Position numbers and translations under genes: made by a program. A stretch of 64,000 bases of DNA, taken from assembly GCF_014472395.1 (NCBI RefSeq), contig NZ_JACSZW010000001.1:620001-684000 (forward strand). Direction: 5' to 3'. The notes under the pieces were generated by a model, which had not been told where the DNA came from, made no database searches, and worked only from the letters and a program-made list of their open reading frames with translations. This document shows, one piece after another, positions 19,140-29,145 of this stretch (position 1 is its first letter; every line of letters begins with the position of its first letter). Origin of the DNA: Pedobacter sp. N36a. GTDB taxonomy: Bacteria; Bacteroidota; Bacteroidia; Sphingobacteriales; Sphingobacteriaceae.

Positions 19140-19991
19140 ATGAACAGAAAGATCGTTTTCTCCGTTGGAGTATTGCTGCGTCCAATTTATCTCTGGGCGC
19201 TGTGTTGTATTTTACTGAGTTATAGCTGCAGCAAAAACCAAGGATTGCCAGATCCAGCAAAGAAAAAAGAAAAACCAAAGGATCCTGAAAAGCCTGTTCC
19301 GCCGGGAAATTCGGTTTTAATACCCACTACCATCAAATCCCAAAACCTCCTGATGACCTTCAAATATGAAGCAGAAAGCAATCTATTGACAGAGCTGATC
19401 CAATCTGATGGATGGGTAACAAAATTCTTTTACCGTAAAGATGGTACGCCAATGGAACAGGAGTACCACAAGGACAACAAGCTGCAGCAGAAAATCAGCT
19501 ACGTCCACAGTAAAGAAGGTATGGTAGAAAAGATTTTGCTCTTCGATAAAAGTGGCACGACCTCAACAGGATCCTATTTCCTTGTGCAGGATGAGAAAAA
19601 ACGAACCACACAATTAAAGAAACTGGATCCCAGAGGGAAATTAGTGGAAGAGGAAAATATCAGCTACAATCCACAGGGAAACATCATAAGCGTCTTGGTC
19701 ACAAATAATGGCAATACAACAGCAATGACAAGTACTTACGACAACCGCCCTGGAATTTACCGGAACATCCCCTATTTTCAGCTGCTATTTTTAATACAGC
19801 CGCAAGTACAGTCTAGGGCTATATATTCGAATAACAACCCCTTACGCCTGGATTACCTGCCGCTGAGCATTACCAGCAGCAGCTTCACTTATGAATACAA
19901 CAGTAACAATTATCCTTCAAACCTCGATATCAAAAAAGAAAAACATACGGAAACACTCAAGATAACCTATAAAAAGATTAAACCGAAATAA
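19140..19991 (+). CDS. hypothetical surface lipoprotein
   Basis: A 283-residue protein with a lipoprotein signal (hydrophobic stretch then LLSYSC, Cys near residue 30) followed by a Lys/Pro-rich linker (PDPAKKKEKPKDPEKPVPPG). The rest is beta-rich and has the spacing of the YD/RHS-like repeat lipoproteins of Bacteroidota (FKYEAESNLLTELIQSDG, ISYNPQGNIISVLV). Function unknown. The gene ends exactly where the convergent M1 peptidase stop begins (19991/19992). Confidence 0.7.
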   Translation: MNRKIVFSVGVLLRPIYLWALCCILLSYSCSKNQGLPDPAKKKEKPKDPEKPVPPGNSVLIPTTIKSQNLLMTFKYEAESNLLTELIQSDGWVTKFFYRKDGTPMEQEYHKDNKLQQKISYVHSKEGMVEKILLFDKSGTTSTGSYFLVQDEKKRTTQLKKLDPRGKLVEEENISYNPQGNIISVLVTNNGNTTAMTSTYDNRPGIYRNIPYFQLLFLIQPQVQSRAIYSNNNPLRLDYLPLSITSSSFTYEYNSNNYPSNLDIKKEKHTETLKITYKKIKPK

Positions 19992-22616
19992 CTATTTAGC
20001 AGAATTATTCCTTAAAGCTGAGGCCCGGTACAGGTTGTCTGTCGCCTGCAGGATTTTAGCTTTAAGCTTAGGGTTATAATCAGGATGTGCTTTTAGGAAA
20101 TCTGTAACTACCTGTGCAGCCTCGACTGTCTGGTAATAGCTAAAGGTAGCTTGCAGCCAGCTTTGAGGGAAAAATATGTCACCTGTAGTTTGGATTTCAG
20201 CAAGCATTTCCAGGCTCTTAGGCAAATACGCAATAGAAGTGGTTTGCCTAAGCGGGTGATGCAGGTAGTACAAAGCAACGCCTACGTTGGCTTCTTTTTC
20301 TCTGTTCACCTTTAAGTCTAACCGCTTAAAAAAAGCATTCCGGTCGGCAAGATCAGAAGAAACAGCAGGTCTGATATACTCATAACGTTTTCTGCGGTCT
20401 ACGTTACTAATTCTATCTAGCTGTGATTGGAGCAGATTGGAATTATCTTCCATTCTGAGTGCCAAAGCAAAGGTTAATGCGGTATAATCATCTTCAGATA
20501 AGATCAACCCTTGTGGTGCTTTTTGATTTTTCCAAATGAGGGATAATTGGTCAGCTGCAAATTTCGACTGGAAGACATCCTGGTAAGCCTTGAAATACAA
20601 TTTTTTCTGATTTGCTAATGGCTGGTTCAACATAGCATTCCACAATACTTTTTCCAGTCTGCTATGAATGGTTACTCTTTGCTCGGGCGTCATAAATTCC
20701 CAGAAAATAGTACTGATATACCCGGTCATCAGCTTCAGGTTCAGTTCTTCTTTTTCCTGACTAATTCCAGCCATCAATAACTCCAGTAATGCGCTTGGCT
20801 GGATAAACCTGCCGTTCAGCATGTTTTCATAAAGAGAAATGTATGCTGTGGCACGGTTCAATGGCTGTTCAATTTCGTAAAGTTTTGAAAACATTGCCGT
20901 ATCTACCGGCCATACGCCATAACCTTGTCCCGAAGAATTAAACTGTATAAATAATGGAGCATCCATTCCTATGGCCTCTTTTACTGCTACTGCTTTTGCA
21001 TTCAGATTTACTGTCAGTTCTTTAACACCGTCAGGATAATATAAGCTGACTTCAAAAAGCTGAGGCCATATCTTTTCATTTCCGGTTCCACCGCTAGTCT
21101 CCGTTCCAGTTCTCTTATCCGTTCCACTTTTATACTCTGCCTTTTGCTGAATATTGAAACTGGTAATCTTACCATCTTTCTTTTCCAATTGGTAATCAAT
21201 AACGGGTCTACCACTATCATTAACCCATACTTTATTCCATTTTTGCAAATCAGCATCGGCATACTTGTCCAGGATAGTAATTAAATCCGGCCATGAAGCA
21301 TTGCCATTGGCAAACTTCTTCAGGTATTCACGAACTCCCTGTTGAAATTTATCTTTTCCCATCAGGCGTTCTAACTGACGCATCATGATGGGGGCCTTAT
21401 GGTAAATGATATTACCATAAAGTGTTCCGGCATCTTTTAAATTGTCCAGATCCTGACGGATAGGATTTGCGCCCGTACTGCGGTCTACCCCATACGCTGC
21501 TGGAAAGTGATCCACCAGGAACTTCAAATCAAAATCTGCTTTTCCAGTAATGGCTTCTGTGCTTTTATCTGCCATAAAATTAGCAAACACTTCCTTCATC
21601 CAAACATCTGTAAACCAGTTCATGGTCACTAGATCTCCAAACCAGATGTGCGCAGTTTCATGGGCAATCAAATTACTTCTGGAATTTAGCTGGTCTTTCG
21701 TTGCACCTCCATCTAAAAACAAGGAGGATTCTTTATATTGAATTGCACCTACATGTTCCATTCCTCCGAATTGGAAATCCGGAATTGCCACGAAATCAAA
21801 CTTCTGAAATGGATAAGGGATTTTCGTCCAGTTTTCCATGAATTTTAAAGAATTATCATGGATCTTGAAGATTTCATTTAGGCTATGATTGAGCTTTGCG
21901 GTATCTGTTTCACGGTATAAGAAATTGCCTGATAGACGATCCAGTGGCGCTGTCATCTTCTTAAATTTCCCTGCGGCAAAAGCAAAAAGATAGGTACTGA
22001 TGGTATCGGAAGTCTGATAACGATAAGTTTTGCGGGTATTGGTTACGCTGGAATCTTTCAGCGCTGCATTTGCAATTGCCTTCCAGTCCTTGGGCACTGT
22101 TAAAGTTAACGAATACACTGCCTTCATGTCTGGCTGATCAAAACAAGGGAAAACAGTTCTTGCACGATCAGGTACAAATAAGGTATACAGGTAATCTGAA
22201 TTACGATTCAGCGCGGCATTACCTGCCCAGAATTCCAGATTAACGAGATTTTTTCCTGATTTCAAGTAGCTCTGATCTACCAGTAAATGCTCCTTGGTCA
22301 GTTGAATCTCTACTGGCACTCCATTTACAGAAAGCTTTTTGATCCGACTTTTATCTTCTTTAAAATCCAGCTGCAAAGGGTACTTTGTAGATTTAAGCAG
22401 GAATGAAATCTCGGATACGGCATCAATTTTCTGCTCCTTTTCGGCCGGAATATCCAATTCCATCCGATAATGAACATCAGAAATATTAGCCTTTCTATAA
22501 TTAGCCAGACTACGGGAAACTCCGGTTTCGATTCCTGGGTCAGGAAGAGATTTTACCGTTGCGCAGGATAAAAAAACAGTGGCCACCAAGGGAAAAAGAT
22601 AACGTACATTCAGCAT
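19992..22616 (-). CDS. M1-family zinc aminopeptidase lipoprotein
   Basis: An 874-residue protein with an N-terminal lipoprotein signal (VATVFLSC). The M1 catalytic domain shows the exopeptidase loop variant GGMEH (usual GAMEN), the zinc site HETAH followed 18 residues later by Glu in WMKEVFANF, and downstream a typical helical ERAP-like C-terminal domain. It removes N-terminal residues from peptides, probably in the periplasm. The second Gly and the His in GGMEH differ from the usual motif but are seen in many Bacteroidota M1 proteins. Confidence 0.93.
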   Translation of the reverse strand: MLNVRYLFPLVATVFLSCATVKSLPDPGIETGVSRSLANYRKANISDVHYRMELDIPAEKEQKIDAVSEISFLLKSTKYPLQLDFKEDKSRIKKLSVNGVPVEIQLTKEHLLVDQSYLKSGKNLVNLEFWAGNAALNRNSDYLYTLFVPDRARTVFPCFDQPDMKAVYSLTLTVPKDWKAIANAALKDSSVTNTRKTYRYQTSDTISTYLFAFAAGKFKKMTAPLDRLSGNFLYRETDTAKLNHSLNEIFKIHDNSLKFMENWTKIPYPFQKFDFVAIPDFQFGGMEHVGAIQYKESSLFLDGGATKDQLNSRSNLIAHETAHIWFGDLVTMNWFTDVWMKEVFANFMADKSTEAITGKADFDLKFLVDHFPAAYGVDRSTGANPIRQDLDNLKDAGTLYGNIIYHKAPIMMRQLERLMGKDKFQQGVREYLKKFANGNASWPDLITILDKYADADLQKWNKVWVNDSGRPVIDYQLEKKDGKITSFNIQQKAEYKSGTDKRTGTETSGGTGNEKIWPQLFEVSLYYPDGVKELTVNLNAKAVAVKEAIGMDAPLFIQFNSSGQGYGVWPVDTAMFSKLYEIEQPLNRATAYISLYENMLNGRFIQPSALLELLMAGISQEKEELNLKLMTGYISTIFWEFMTPEQRVTIHSRLEKVLWNAMLNQPLANQKKLYFKAYQDVFQSKFAADQLSLIWKNQKAPQGLILSEDDYTALTFALALRMEDNSNLLQSQLDRISNVDRRKRYEYIRPAVSSDLADRNAFFKRLDLKVNREKEANVGVALYYLHHPLRQTTSIAYLPKSLEMLAEIQTTGDIFFPQSWLQATFSYYQTVEAAQVVTDFLKAHPDYNPKLKAKILQATDNLYRASALRNNSAK

Positions 22617-22728
22617 TTGGCTAATTTAACAATGATTCTCTAATTTGTTCGTCATATATACGATCAGAAACCTAATTTATAGCAAAACATCATTCTTTAG
22701 TGTAAATTAGTAACAAAAAAATAATCAA

Positions 22729-23577
22729 ATGAAGACAACATTAAAGACTTTGATGATTCTCGCACTGGCAGTTTCATTGAACACGGAACTTCAGGCTCAA
22801 GGTATCAAAATACCACAGGCGAGTTCTGCTCAGACCATCACACAAAGTTTTGGATTGGGTAAAATCAACGTTTCTTATTCACGTCCAAACACTAAAGGCC
22901 GTAAAGTTTTTGGAGGAATGGAACCATTCGACAAGGTCTGGCGTACGGGTGCTAACTCGGCTACTTCCATCACTTTCAGTGACCCTGTAAAAATTGGCGG
23001 ACAAGAGCTTGCAGCTGGTACTTATGGTTTATTTACCATTCCTGGTAAAGATGAGTGGACAGTTATCTTCAATAAGGATTCAAAACAATGGGGTGCTTAT
23101 GAATACAAAGAGGCTGAAGATGTATTGCGCATCAAAGTAAAGCCTATTAAACTAAAAGAGAAAGTGGAAACCTTCACTATTCAGTTTGCCAATGTTTACC
23201 CTACTACTGCACAGTTACAGTTGTCATGGGAAAACACAGGTTTAAACATTGACTTGAGCACAGAAATTGATGCTCAGGTAATGGCTAGCATCGATGAGGC
23301 AATGAAAGGTGAGAAAAAACCTTATTTCGCTGCTGCACAATATTACTTTGAAAATGGTAAAGACCTGAATAAAGCATTAGAGTGGATCAATGCTGCTGAA
23401 GCTGCAGATCAGAAAGCACCATGGGTAAGGTTATGGAAAGGACGTATTCAGCTGAAAAAAGGTGATAAAGCCGGAGCAATTGCTTCTGCAGAAGCTGGAA
23501 TCAAATTGGCTACCGAAGCTAAAGTTGATGAATACGTGAGATTAAACAGCGCGTTACTTGCTGAAGCAAAAAAATAA
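22729..23577 (+). CDS. DUF2911 exported protein
   Basis: A 282-residue protein with a signal peptide (cleaved after LQAQ). The DUF2911 core (~25-165) includes ARPNTKGR-like SRPNTKGRKVFGGMEPFDKVWRTGAN and IGGQELAAGTYGLFTIPG, the hallmark of the family. The C-terminal ~100 residues form TPR-like helices (KALEWINAAEAAD). It is a common Bacteroidota family with unknown biochemical role. It is monocistronic, ending at a perfect palindromic terminator at 23602. Confidence 0.88.
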   Translation: MKTTLKTLMILALAVSLNTELQAQGIKIPQASSAQTITQSFGLGKINVSYSRPNTKGRKVFGGMEPFDKVWRTGANSATSITFSDPVKIGGQELAAGTYGLFTIPGKDEWTVIFNKDSKQWGAYEYKEAEDVLRIKVKPIKLKEKVETFTIQFANVYPTTAQLQLSWENTGLNIDLSTEIDAQVMASIDEAMKGEKKPYFAAAQYYFENGKDLNKALEWINAAEAADQKAPWVRLWKGRIQLKKGDKAGAIASAEAGIKLATEAKVDEYVRLNSALLAEAKK

Positions 23578-23601
23578 TATCCGGTTCGCTAGAACCAGTT
23601 G

Positions 23602-23643
23602 AAATAGAAAGGGACTGCATCATGATGCAGTCCCTTTCTATTT
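23602..23643. terminator. bidirectional terminator (42-bp perfect palindrome)
   Basis: Two 21-base arms (AAATAGAAAGGGACTGCATCA and its complement) meet with no spacer. It lies between the convergent DUF2911 and sodium symporter genes and ends in T-rich sequence on both strands. Confidence 0.85.
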
Positions 23644-23689
23644 ATAATCCCTTTCTTTATTCAGAAACAATTAATAGTGATCATCTCCC

Positions 23690-25393
23690 CTATATCGTTT
23701 CTAAGCGCTTAGTTTCCTTGGTAAACTGTTGAATGATGATCGACAATACCACCACCAATATACAGCCAATTACATTGAGCCATAAATAAGCAACCCAGTC
23801 TTGCCTGCCGATGAGTACTACCGCAATTTCAGCAGCAATTGCAGCAAGAAAAACGGCCTTCCCATTCACTTGTTTGATATAAAAAGCGACCAGGAATACA
23901 CCTAAAATAGTTCCATAAATGTAAGAGCCGAGGATATTCACTGCTTCCAGTAAATTTCCAATTTTACTGGCATATAGCGCCATAATGATACAGATTACGC
24001 CCCAAAAAACGGTTGCCCACCTAGAAGCCTGTAAGTATTCATGATCAGATCCATCCTTACGGATCATTCTTTTATAAATGTCGATAACGGTTGTTGAAGC
24101 TAAAGAATTCAATGCACTGGCTGTTGAGCCCATCGAGGCTAAAAATATAATAGCGATCAGCAGTCCAATTAATCCTTTAGGGAGGTATTGCGTGACAAAA
24201 CTTAGGAAAATATAATTGTTGTCATTGACATCTGCATGTTCATCATTCTTTGTCATTAGCGTAGTCACTTCCTTACGGATCGACTTCCCTTTTTCATCAG
24301 CAAGCTGCAAGGCAGTCCGGTAACGATCGATTTCCGCTTTATTCCCATTGTCTAAAGCTTGATTCATCTGATCTACTACCTTTTGCTTCTCCACAAATGA
24401 CTGATCATACGCTGTTTTCAACTTATTCAGTTCCGGCTGGTATTCGCTCTTTTCCAGCTTATTTAATTCAAAGCTGTTAAAAAAGATAGGCGGACGATTG
24501 TATTGGTAAAAAGTAAATACGAGTACCCCAATCAAAAGAATCAGGAATTGCATAGGGATTTTAACCAATCCATTCATCAGAAGTCCCAAACGGCTTTGGT
24601 TGACAGAAGCACCCGATAAATACCGTCCCACCTGACTTTGATCCGTTCCAAAATAAGAAAGCTGTAAAAAGAATCCACCAATCAGTCCAGACCAAACCGT
24701 ATAAGGATTGTTCAGATCAAAGGTGAAATCGATCGCATTTGTCCTTCCCATTTTTCCGGCAATGCTCAAGGCTTTCCCAAAACCGATGTCTCCAGGCAGT
24801 AAATGAACTACCATAATTCCTGCGGCAAATAATCCGCAGAAGATGATGCTCATTTGTAACATCTGGGTATAGGATACTGCTTTTGTACCTCCATAAACCG
24901 TATAAAACACCACCAGACTCCCAATAAATAGTGTCGTATAAGTGGTATTGATATCTAAAATAGTCGAAAGAATAATCGAAGGTGCATAAATGGTAATTCC
25001 AGTAGATAAGCCCCGCTGAATCAAAAATAGGAACGCTGTTAATGCCCTGGTATTTAAATCAAAACGCTGCTCCAAAAACTCGTAGGCGGTGTACACCTTT
25101 AGTCTGTGATATATCGGTACAAAAGTGATACACAATACAATCATCGCCAATGGCAAACCGAAATAAAACTGCACGAAGCTCATTCCAGAGGAGTAAGCTA
25201 GGCCCGGCGCGGATAAAAAAGTAATTGCACTCGCTTGCGTGGCCATTACAGAAAGACATACCTGATACCAGGGCGCCGTTTGGTTGCCCAGCAAAAATCC
25301 CTGGATATTTTTAGCTCCCCGGCTTTTATAAATGCCATAAACGACAATAGCCACCAGGGTAATGATCAATACGGCCCAATCTATATTACTCAT
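23690..25393 (-). CDS. sodium:solute symporter (SSS family)
   Basis: A 567-residue membrane protein with about 13 helices and SSS phrases (GYQVCLSVMATQASAITFLSAPG-like start, YTVYGGTKAVSYTQMLQM, ASMGSTASALNSLASTTVIDIYK with Na2-site Ser/Thr). Unusual is a ~75-residue charged, coiled-coil-like insertion (residues ~305-385, many KxxYDQ/EK repeats) in a soluble loop. It follows a 30-residue membrane peptide gene with an ATGA overlap and sits behind a PIG-L deacetylase. It may therefore import a product of that enzyme; this link is inferred. Confidence 0.9.
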   Translation of the reverse strand: MSNIDWAVLIITLVAIVVYGIYKSRGAKNIQGFLLGNQTAPWYQVCLSVMATQASAITFLSAPGLAYSSGMSFVQFYFGLPLAMIVLCITFVPIYHRLKVYTAYEFLEQRFDLNTRALTAFLFLIQRGLSTGITIYAPSIILSTILDINTTYTTLFIGSLVVFYTVYGGTKAVSYTQMLQMSIIFCGLFAAGIMVVHLLPGDIGFGKALSIAGKMGRTNAIDFTFDLNNPYTVWSGLIGGFFLQLSYFGTDQSQVGRYLSGASVNQSRLGLLMNGLVKIPMQFLILLIGVLVFTFYQYNRPPIFFNSFELNKLEKSEYQPELNKLKTAYDQSFVEKQKVVDQMNQALDNGNKAEIDRYRTALQLADEKGKSIRKEVTTLMTKNDEHADVNDNNYIFLSFVTQYLPKGLIGLLIAIIFLASMGSTASALNSLASTTVIDIYKRMIRKDGSDHEYLQASRWATVFWGVICIIMALYASKIGNLLEAVNILGSYIYGTILGVFLVAFYIKQVNGKAVFLAAIAAEIAVVLIGRQDWVAYLWLNVIGCILVVVLSIIIQQFTKETKRLETI

Positions 25394-25482
25394 TGGAAAT
25401 ATTTAGTAAACGCATAAAATGCTATAATTAAAAAAATGAGCCAGCCGATTAGAAATCTATAAAATATCCGATAGTTATCCAT
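25390..25482 (-). CDS. 30-residue membrane peptide coupled to the symporter
   Basis: Reading from 25482 down, ATG GAT AAC ... CAA TGA encodes a 30-residue peptide with a polar start (MDNYRIFYRF), a hydrophobic helix (LIGWLIFLIIAFYAF) and tail TKYFQ. Its ATG overlaps the stop of the PIG-L gene (TAATG) and its TGA overlaps the ATG of the symporter (ATGA), so the three are translationally coupled. Several SSS transporters have a tiny membrane partner (YhdT with PanF, DUF485 protein with ActP), which makes an accessory subunit plausible. Confidence 0.7.
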   Translation of the reverse strand: MDNYRIFYRFLIGWLIFLIIAFYAFTKYFQ

Positions 25483-27923
25483 TATTTCTTTTTTGAAAGC
25501 AGGTTTATAAATAGTCGGTATGCACCAGGAACTCCTGCAGGTAATTGTCTGAAAAAGGATAGAGAAGTGTAAACAAATTTCCCTTTGCCATAATCAGCAA
25601 TCAGTAAGGAACCACTTTTCTCCGTATCACCGGTATCATGCATTCCAAGGATCGGTGTATATTTTGGATCAACATCTACAGCGAAATACAAACCTCTCTC
25701 TTGTACCCAGCCATCAAAATCCTGCTGACTGATTTGATTTGGATAGTTTAAGGCAGGATGATTAGGCGCCAGCACATGAACAGCGGCATCTTCTTCGGTT
25801 ACCCTTTCGGTAGTTAAACGAAAAGGATAAGGCCCGATATGATCCAGTTTCAATGGGGAATTAACATTGTATTGCTGCAATAAAACACCACCGTTCTCCA
25901 CATACTTCATCAGTTTAGGCTGCATGGCAGTGATCTGATGATTGATGTTATATAAGCGAACGCCAGTTACAATAGCATCAAACTGGGAAAGGTCCCCACT
26001 TAGTACTTCCTGCTCAGAAAGCTGGGTCAGTTCAAAACCAATCTGCTTCAAGGATTCCGGGATCAGATCGCCTGCTCCAGCAATATAACCGATTTTTTTA
26101 CCGGCAAATTTCAGGTCAGTCTCGTTGATCTTTGCGGAAGCCAGCGGGAATAGTGTTTGTAAGGGGATATGGTCATAATTCAACACCCGTAATCCCTGAT
26201 GAAAGGTTTTCCCATTTACATTGACATTCAATAACATTTCTCCAGCTTTGGCATTGGCGGCCGGACTCAGTTTAAAAGTCAGCATTTCCTCTGCTCCTTT
26301 TTTACTGAGTTTAAAATCCAGTTGCTGAGGAGTCATTTTCCAGCCTTCCGGCAATTGTACTGTCAATGTGCCATTTGCCTCTTTTTCTTCGAAACTTTTC
26401 AGTGCTACAGTAATCGTTTTACTTTCCTGACCATTGAAAAGGAAGGCATTCTCCTGGAAGGTTGCTGTAACCGGAGGAGCAATAACCAATGGCTGATAAA
26501 CCTCTCCCCTTACCGGATCCGTAAATTTATAAATGACTGGTACCTTTTTTTCGATCAGCTGATCACCAATTTTAACATGAAATATCCCATTTACGAAAGG
26601 TTCATTTTCTGGAAGTCCGATTAAGGATAAGTCATCTACGGTATATCTTCCCTGGCCATGTTTTTTCTCCAGCCAGTAAGGCTGGGTAATTCTGGAAGCA
26701 GTTCCAAATATTTTACGGTCCAGTACCACCAATTGATTAGGCGCAAGCTGTACACTGGCTCCCGTACTTTCCTCAGTGACCAAAACAGGGTAAGAGAAAT
26801 TTTTTCCAGCTCTGGCAATTGCCTGTATTTTCACTGGAATAGAATCATTCAACGTATAGGCAGGATTCATGGCTGCTACTTCCAGCCATACTCCAGCACA
26901 AGCAAGAATCAGCTGATCCAGCAAATCCTGTTTAAATGCTTTCCCTTTCACTAATTCTTTTAATTTCAATAGCTTTGGTACGGAGGCTCCAGGATTAGAA
27001 ACTTGATATTCATTGTTGATTTCTGTAACTAAGTGTTGGACTTTCTTGGTTTCAGGATATCTATTGAGTGTAAAATCCAAACCATCAAAAAGATCTGATT
27101 TCGCCTTCGATCCGGCAATAGGGCTAAAATATTCCAAAGCTGAACCGCGTTGTTTCGCGGAACCAAAGCCCTGGCTTTTATGGTTAGACCTGCTATCCGC
27201 AGCAATCTCGCCATAACTTTTACCCAATAAGACATTGTATGCACCGACATCAATCTTCAATTGATCATCTGCAGTCGTGTTCATCCCTCCAAAATTATAG
27301 GTATTCCAAACGATTCTTGTAGCTTGCCATGGTTTCACATATGACAATTGCTCAGGAAATTGTTTTGGATCTGCTGCGGCTGCAAATGCCTCGCGGGCAA
27401 GGATTGCAGAACCGGAGTGATGTCCATGCCCGGCGCGTCCATCTTCCGGGAAGCGGGTAATGATCACATCAGGCTGAAACTTCCGAATCACCCATACAAC
27501 ATCAGCAAGAATTTTATTTTTATCCCAGATCTTGAAACTTTCTTCCGGGGTTTTAGAGAAACCAAAGTCATTGGCTCTGGTAAAGAACTGTTCGGCACCG
27601 TCCGTTTTTCTGGCGGCTAACAGCTCCTGGGTACGAATCAGGCCAAGCAGTTCGCCCTGCTCATTACCAATTAAGTTTTGTCCGCCGTCGCCCCTCGTGA
27701 GCGAGAGATAACCTGCTCTTACTTTTTTCTCTTTGGCAAGATAGGCCAGCAGGCGTGTATTTTCATCATCCGGGTGTGCCGCGATATACAAAACACTGCC
27801 AGTCACATTTAGCGCTTCCAGGCCTTGCTTAATTTCTGCAGCATTCAGCTGCACAGCAGATTGCGCTTTTAAAGAAATTGGAAGAACAAATGGTATTAAA
27901 AACAAATATTGACGAAGGTTCAT
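25482..27923 (-). CDS. PIG-L family deacetylase, exported, multi-domain
   Basis: An 813-residue protein with a signal peptide (ISLKAQS). The N-terminal PIG-L/LmbE domain (~30-290) carries the metal motif AHPDDE near residue 49 and the distal GHGHHSG. The middle beta domains (~345-600) look like NPCBM-/alpha-galactosidase-associated sandwiches, and a C-terminal domain (~610-813, with GPYPFRLTTERVTEEDAAVHVL and a glutamine-amidotransferase-like core) follows. The family removes acetyl groups from N-acetyl sugars with zinc. Extracellular location suggests action on envelope or host glycans. It is transcribed with the mini-ORF and symporter downstream. Confidence 0.88.
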   Translation of the reverse strand: MNLRQYLFLIPFVLPISLKAQSAVQLNAAEIKQGLEALNVTGSVLYIAAHPDDENTRLLAYLAKEKKVRAGYLSLTRGDGGQNLIGNEQGELLGLIRTQELLAARKTDGAEQFFTRANDFGFSKTPEESFKIWDKNKILADVVWVIRKFQPDVIITRFPEDGRAGHGHHSGSAILAREAFAAAADPKQFPEQLSYVKPWQATRIVWNTYNFGGMNTTADDQLKIDVGAYNVLLGKSYGEIAADSRSNHKSQGFGSAKQRGSALEYFSPIAGSKAKSDLFDGLDFTLNRYPETKKVQHLVTEINNEYQVSNPGASVPKLLKLKELVKGKAFKQDLLDQLILACAGVWLEVAAMNPAYTLNDSIPVKIQAIARAGKNFSYPVLVTEESTGASVQLAPNQLVVLDRKIFGTASRITQPYWLEKKHGQGRYTVDDLSLIGLPENEPFVNGIFHVKIGDQLIEKKVPVIYKFTDPVRGEVYQPLVIAPPVTATFQENAFLFNGQESKTITVALKSFEEKEANGTLTVQLPEGWKMTPQQLDFKLSKKGAEEMLTFKLSPAANAKAGEMLLNVNVNGKTFHQGLRVLNYDHIPLQTLFPLASAKINETDLKFAGKKIGYIAGAGDLIPESLKQIGFELTQLSEQEVLSGDLSQFDAIVTGVRLYNINHQITAMQPKLMKYVENGGVLLQQYNVNSPLKLDHIGPYPFRLTTERVTEEDAAVHVLAPNHPALNYPNQISQQDFDGWVQERGLYFAVDVDPKYTPILGMHDTGDTEKSGSLLIADYGKGKFVYTSLSFFRQLPAGVPGAYRLFINLLSKKK

Positions 27924-28019
27924 AAACAGATCTTAATATCCGAATGTAAATAAAACATCCTCAATCTGAAACTTAATTTCGTCAATATTTGTAATCAGGT
28001 TGTAAAACAAAAAGCAGCT

Positions 28020-28613
28020 TTACAGTAAAATTTTACTACTGACCTCTTTATCGATGGTGATAAATCCAGGATACTTAATCAATGCCCCGGCAACCTTAAT
28101 GCTCGGTCTAATCTTTAAAGTAAGTATTCCTTTTTTCTCTCCACCACCTTTATTTCCTTTTAGAAATTCTGTAATCTCCCCCATCACCTTACTATTCGTC
28201 ACAAAAGGATAAATATTTGCGACCATATCTACAGGGACAACAGTTGATTTTCCTCCTGCTACGTTTACTTCCTGGTTTACAAAACCAGAAGCAATTTCTG
28301 CTCTGTTGATCAGGATTTTGTATTCAAATTCATTGATCGCAGCAGTATTGGCAGTTGGATTTGTAATTTCAAGGTTTATGCGCGCTTTTAAAGGCACATC
28401 CTTCCTCAACAAACCCAGTGCTAGTCCAGGAAGGCTGGCCAGATTAAGATCCTGACCATTCAGCAATCGCTTTACATCTGTACCTCCAAGAGAGATCTGA
28501 TCAGCAGAAACTACTTTATAAGTGCATTTTTCCAATGCTTTTATTTGCTGTTTGCTGACACTACAGCTTTGAATGATAATCGCCGTTAAGCAAAGTATGA
28601 TGATCTTTTTCAT
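28020..28613 (-). CDS. LEA14-like lipoprotein
   Basis: The start chosen is MKKIIILCLTAIIIQSC, 16 codons inside the longest frame, because it gives a clean lipoprotein signal (IIQSC). The 197-residue product has the single-domain LEA type 2 (water stress) beta-sandwich pattern: LKARINLEITNPTANTAAINEFEYKILINRAEIASG. Such proteins are envelope lipoproteins with unknown ligand. It is the third gene of the tetR-doxX run (53-base gap). Confidence 0.75.
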   Translation of the reverse strand: MKKIIILCLTAIIIQSCSVSKQQIKALEKCTYKVVSADQISLGGTDVKRLLNGQDLNLASLPGLALGLLRKDVPLKARINLEITNPTANTAAINEFEYKILINRAEIASGFVNQEVNVAGGKSTVVPVDMVANIYPFVTNSKVMGEITEFLKGNKGGGEKKGILTLKIRPSIKVAGALIKYPGFITIDKEVSSKILL

Positions 28614-28666
28614 GGTATATGTTTTTGTGTGTGACCTAGCTATAACGGATAATTCCGCCAATTGGT

Positions 28667-29098
28667 CTAACGTCTTCGTTTACTTTGGTTCCGGCTAATG
28701 ATGTAGTCGATACTATATTTACCACTTCCTGATACCAGTATAAATAAGTAAACCACTAAATAATGACAAGCCAATTCTTTCTTTTCAAAAGCATCCGCTG
28801 CATGGACCATAAATATGGCGATCAGCATGGTTACGATTAAAGGGAGTACTGCGAGTCTCGTTCCTAATCCAAACAGCAATAGTATTGAGCAAAAAAATTC
28901 AGCAAAAACGGCGAGTGCCAGGGAAGCGGCTTGACCAATTCCTAAAAAATCCATAAATTCTATTGGGCCACCGGAGGTTAAATATTGCAGTTTTGGATAA
29001 CCATGTGCTAACATAAAAGCAGCGATAGCTACACGCAGGACCAACAGCATAAAATGAATGCCCTCTTGGTTAAAATTCGTGTTAAATAGTTTTCTCAT
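28667..29098 (-). CDS. DoxX family membrane protein
   Basis: A 143-residue protein with four membrane helices and the DoxX pattern LRVAIAAFMLAHGYPKL ... ALAVFAEFFCSILLLFGLGTRLAVLPL. DoxX-family proteins are small quinone- or thiol-related membrane proteins of poorly defined function. It lies between the tetR gene (47-base gap) and the LEA-type lipoprotein and is probably controlled by the TetR operator at 29761. Confidence 0.88.
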   Translation of the reverse strand: MRKLFNTNFNQEGIHFMLLVLRVAIAAFMLAHGYPKLQYLTSGGPIEFMDFLGIGQAASLALAVFAEFFCSILLLFGLGTRLAVLPLIVTMLIAIFMVHAADAFEKKELACHYLVVYLFILVSGSGKYSIDYIISRNQSKRRR

Positions 29099-29145
29099 TG
29101 ACGTAGGTATGGTTTATAGGTGATAAGATAGATTAAAATTAAGAA

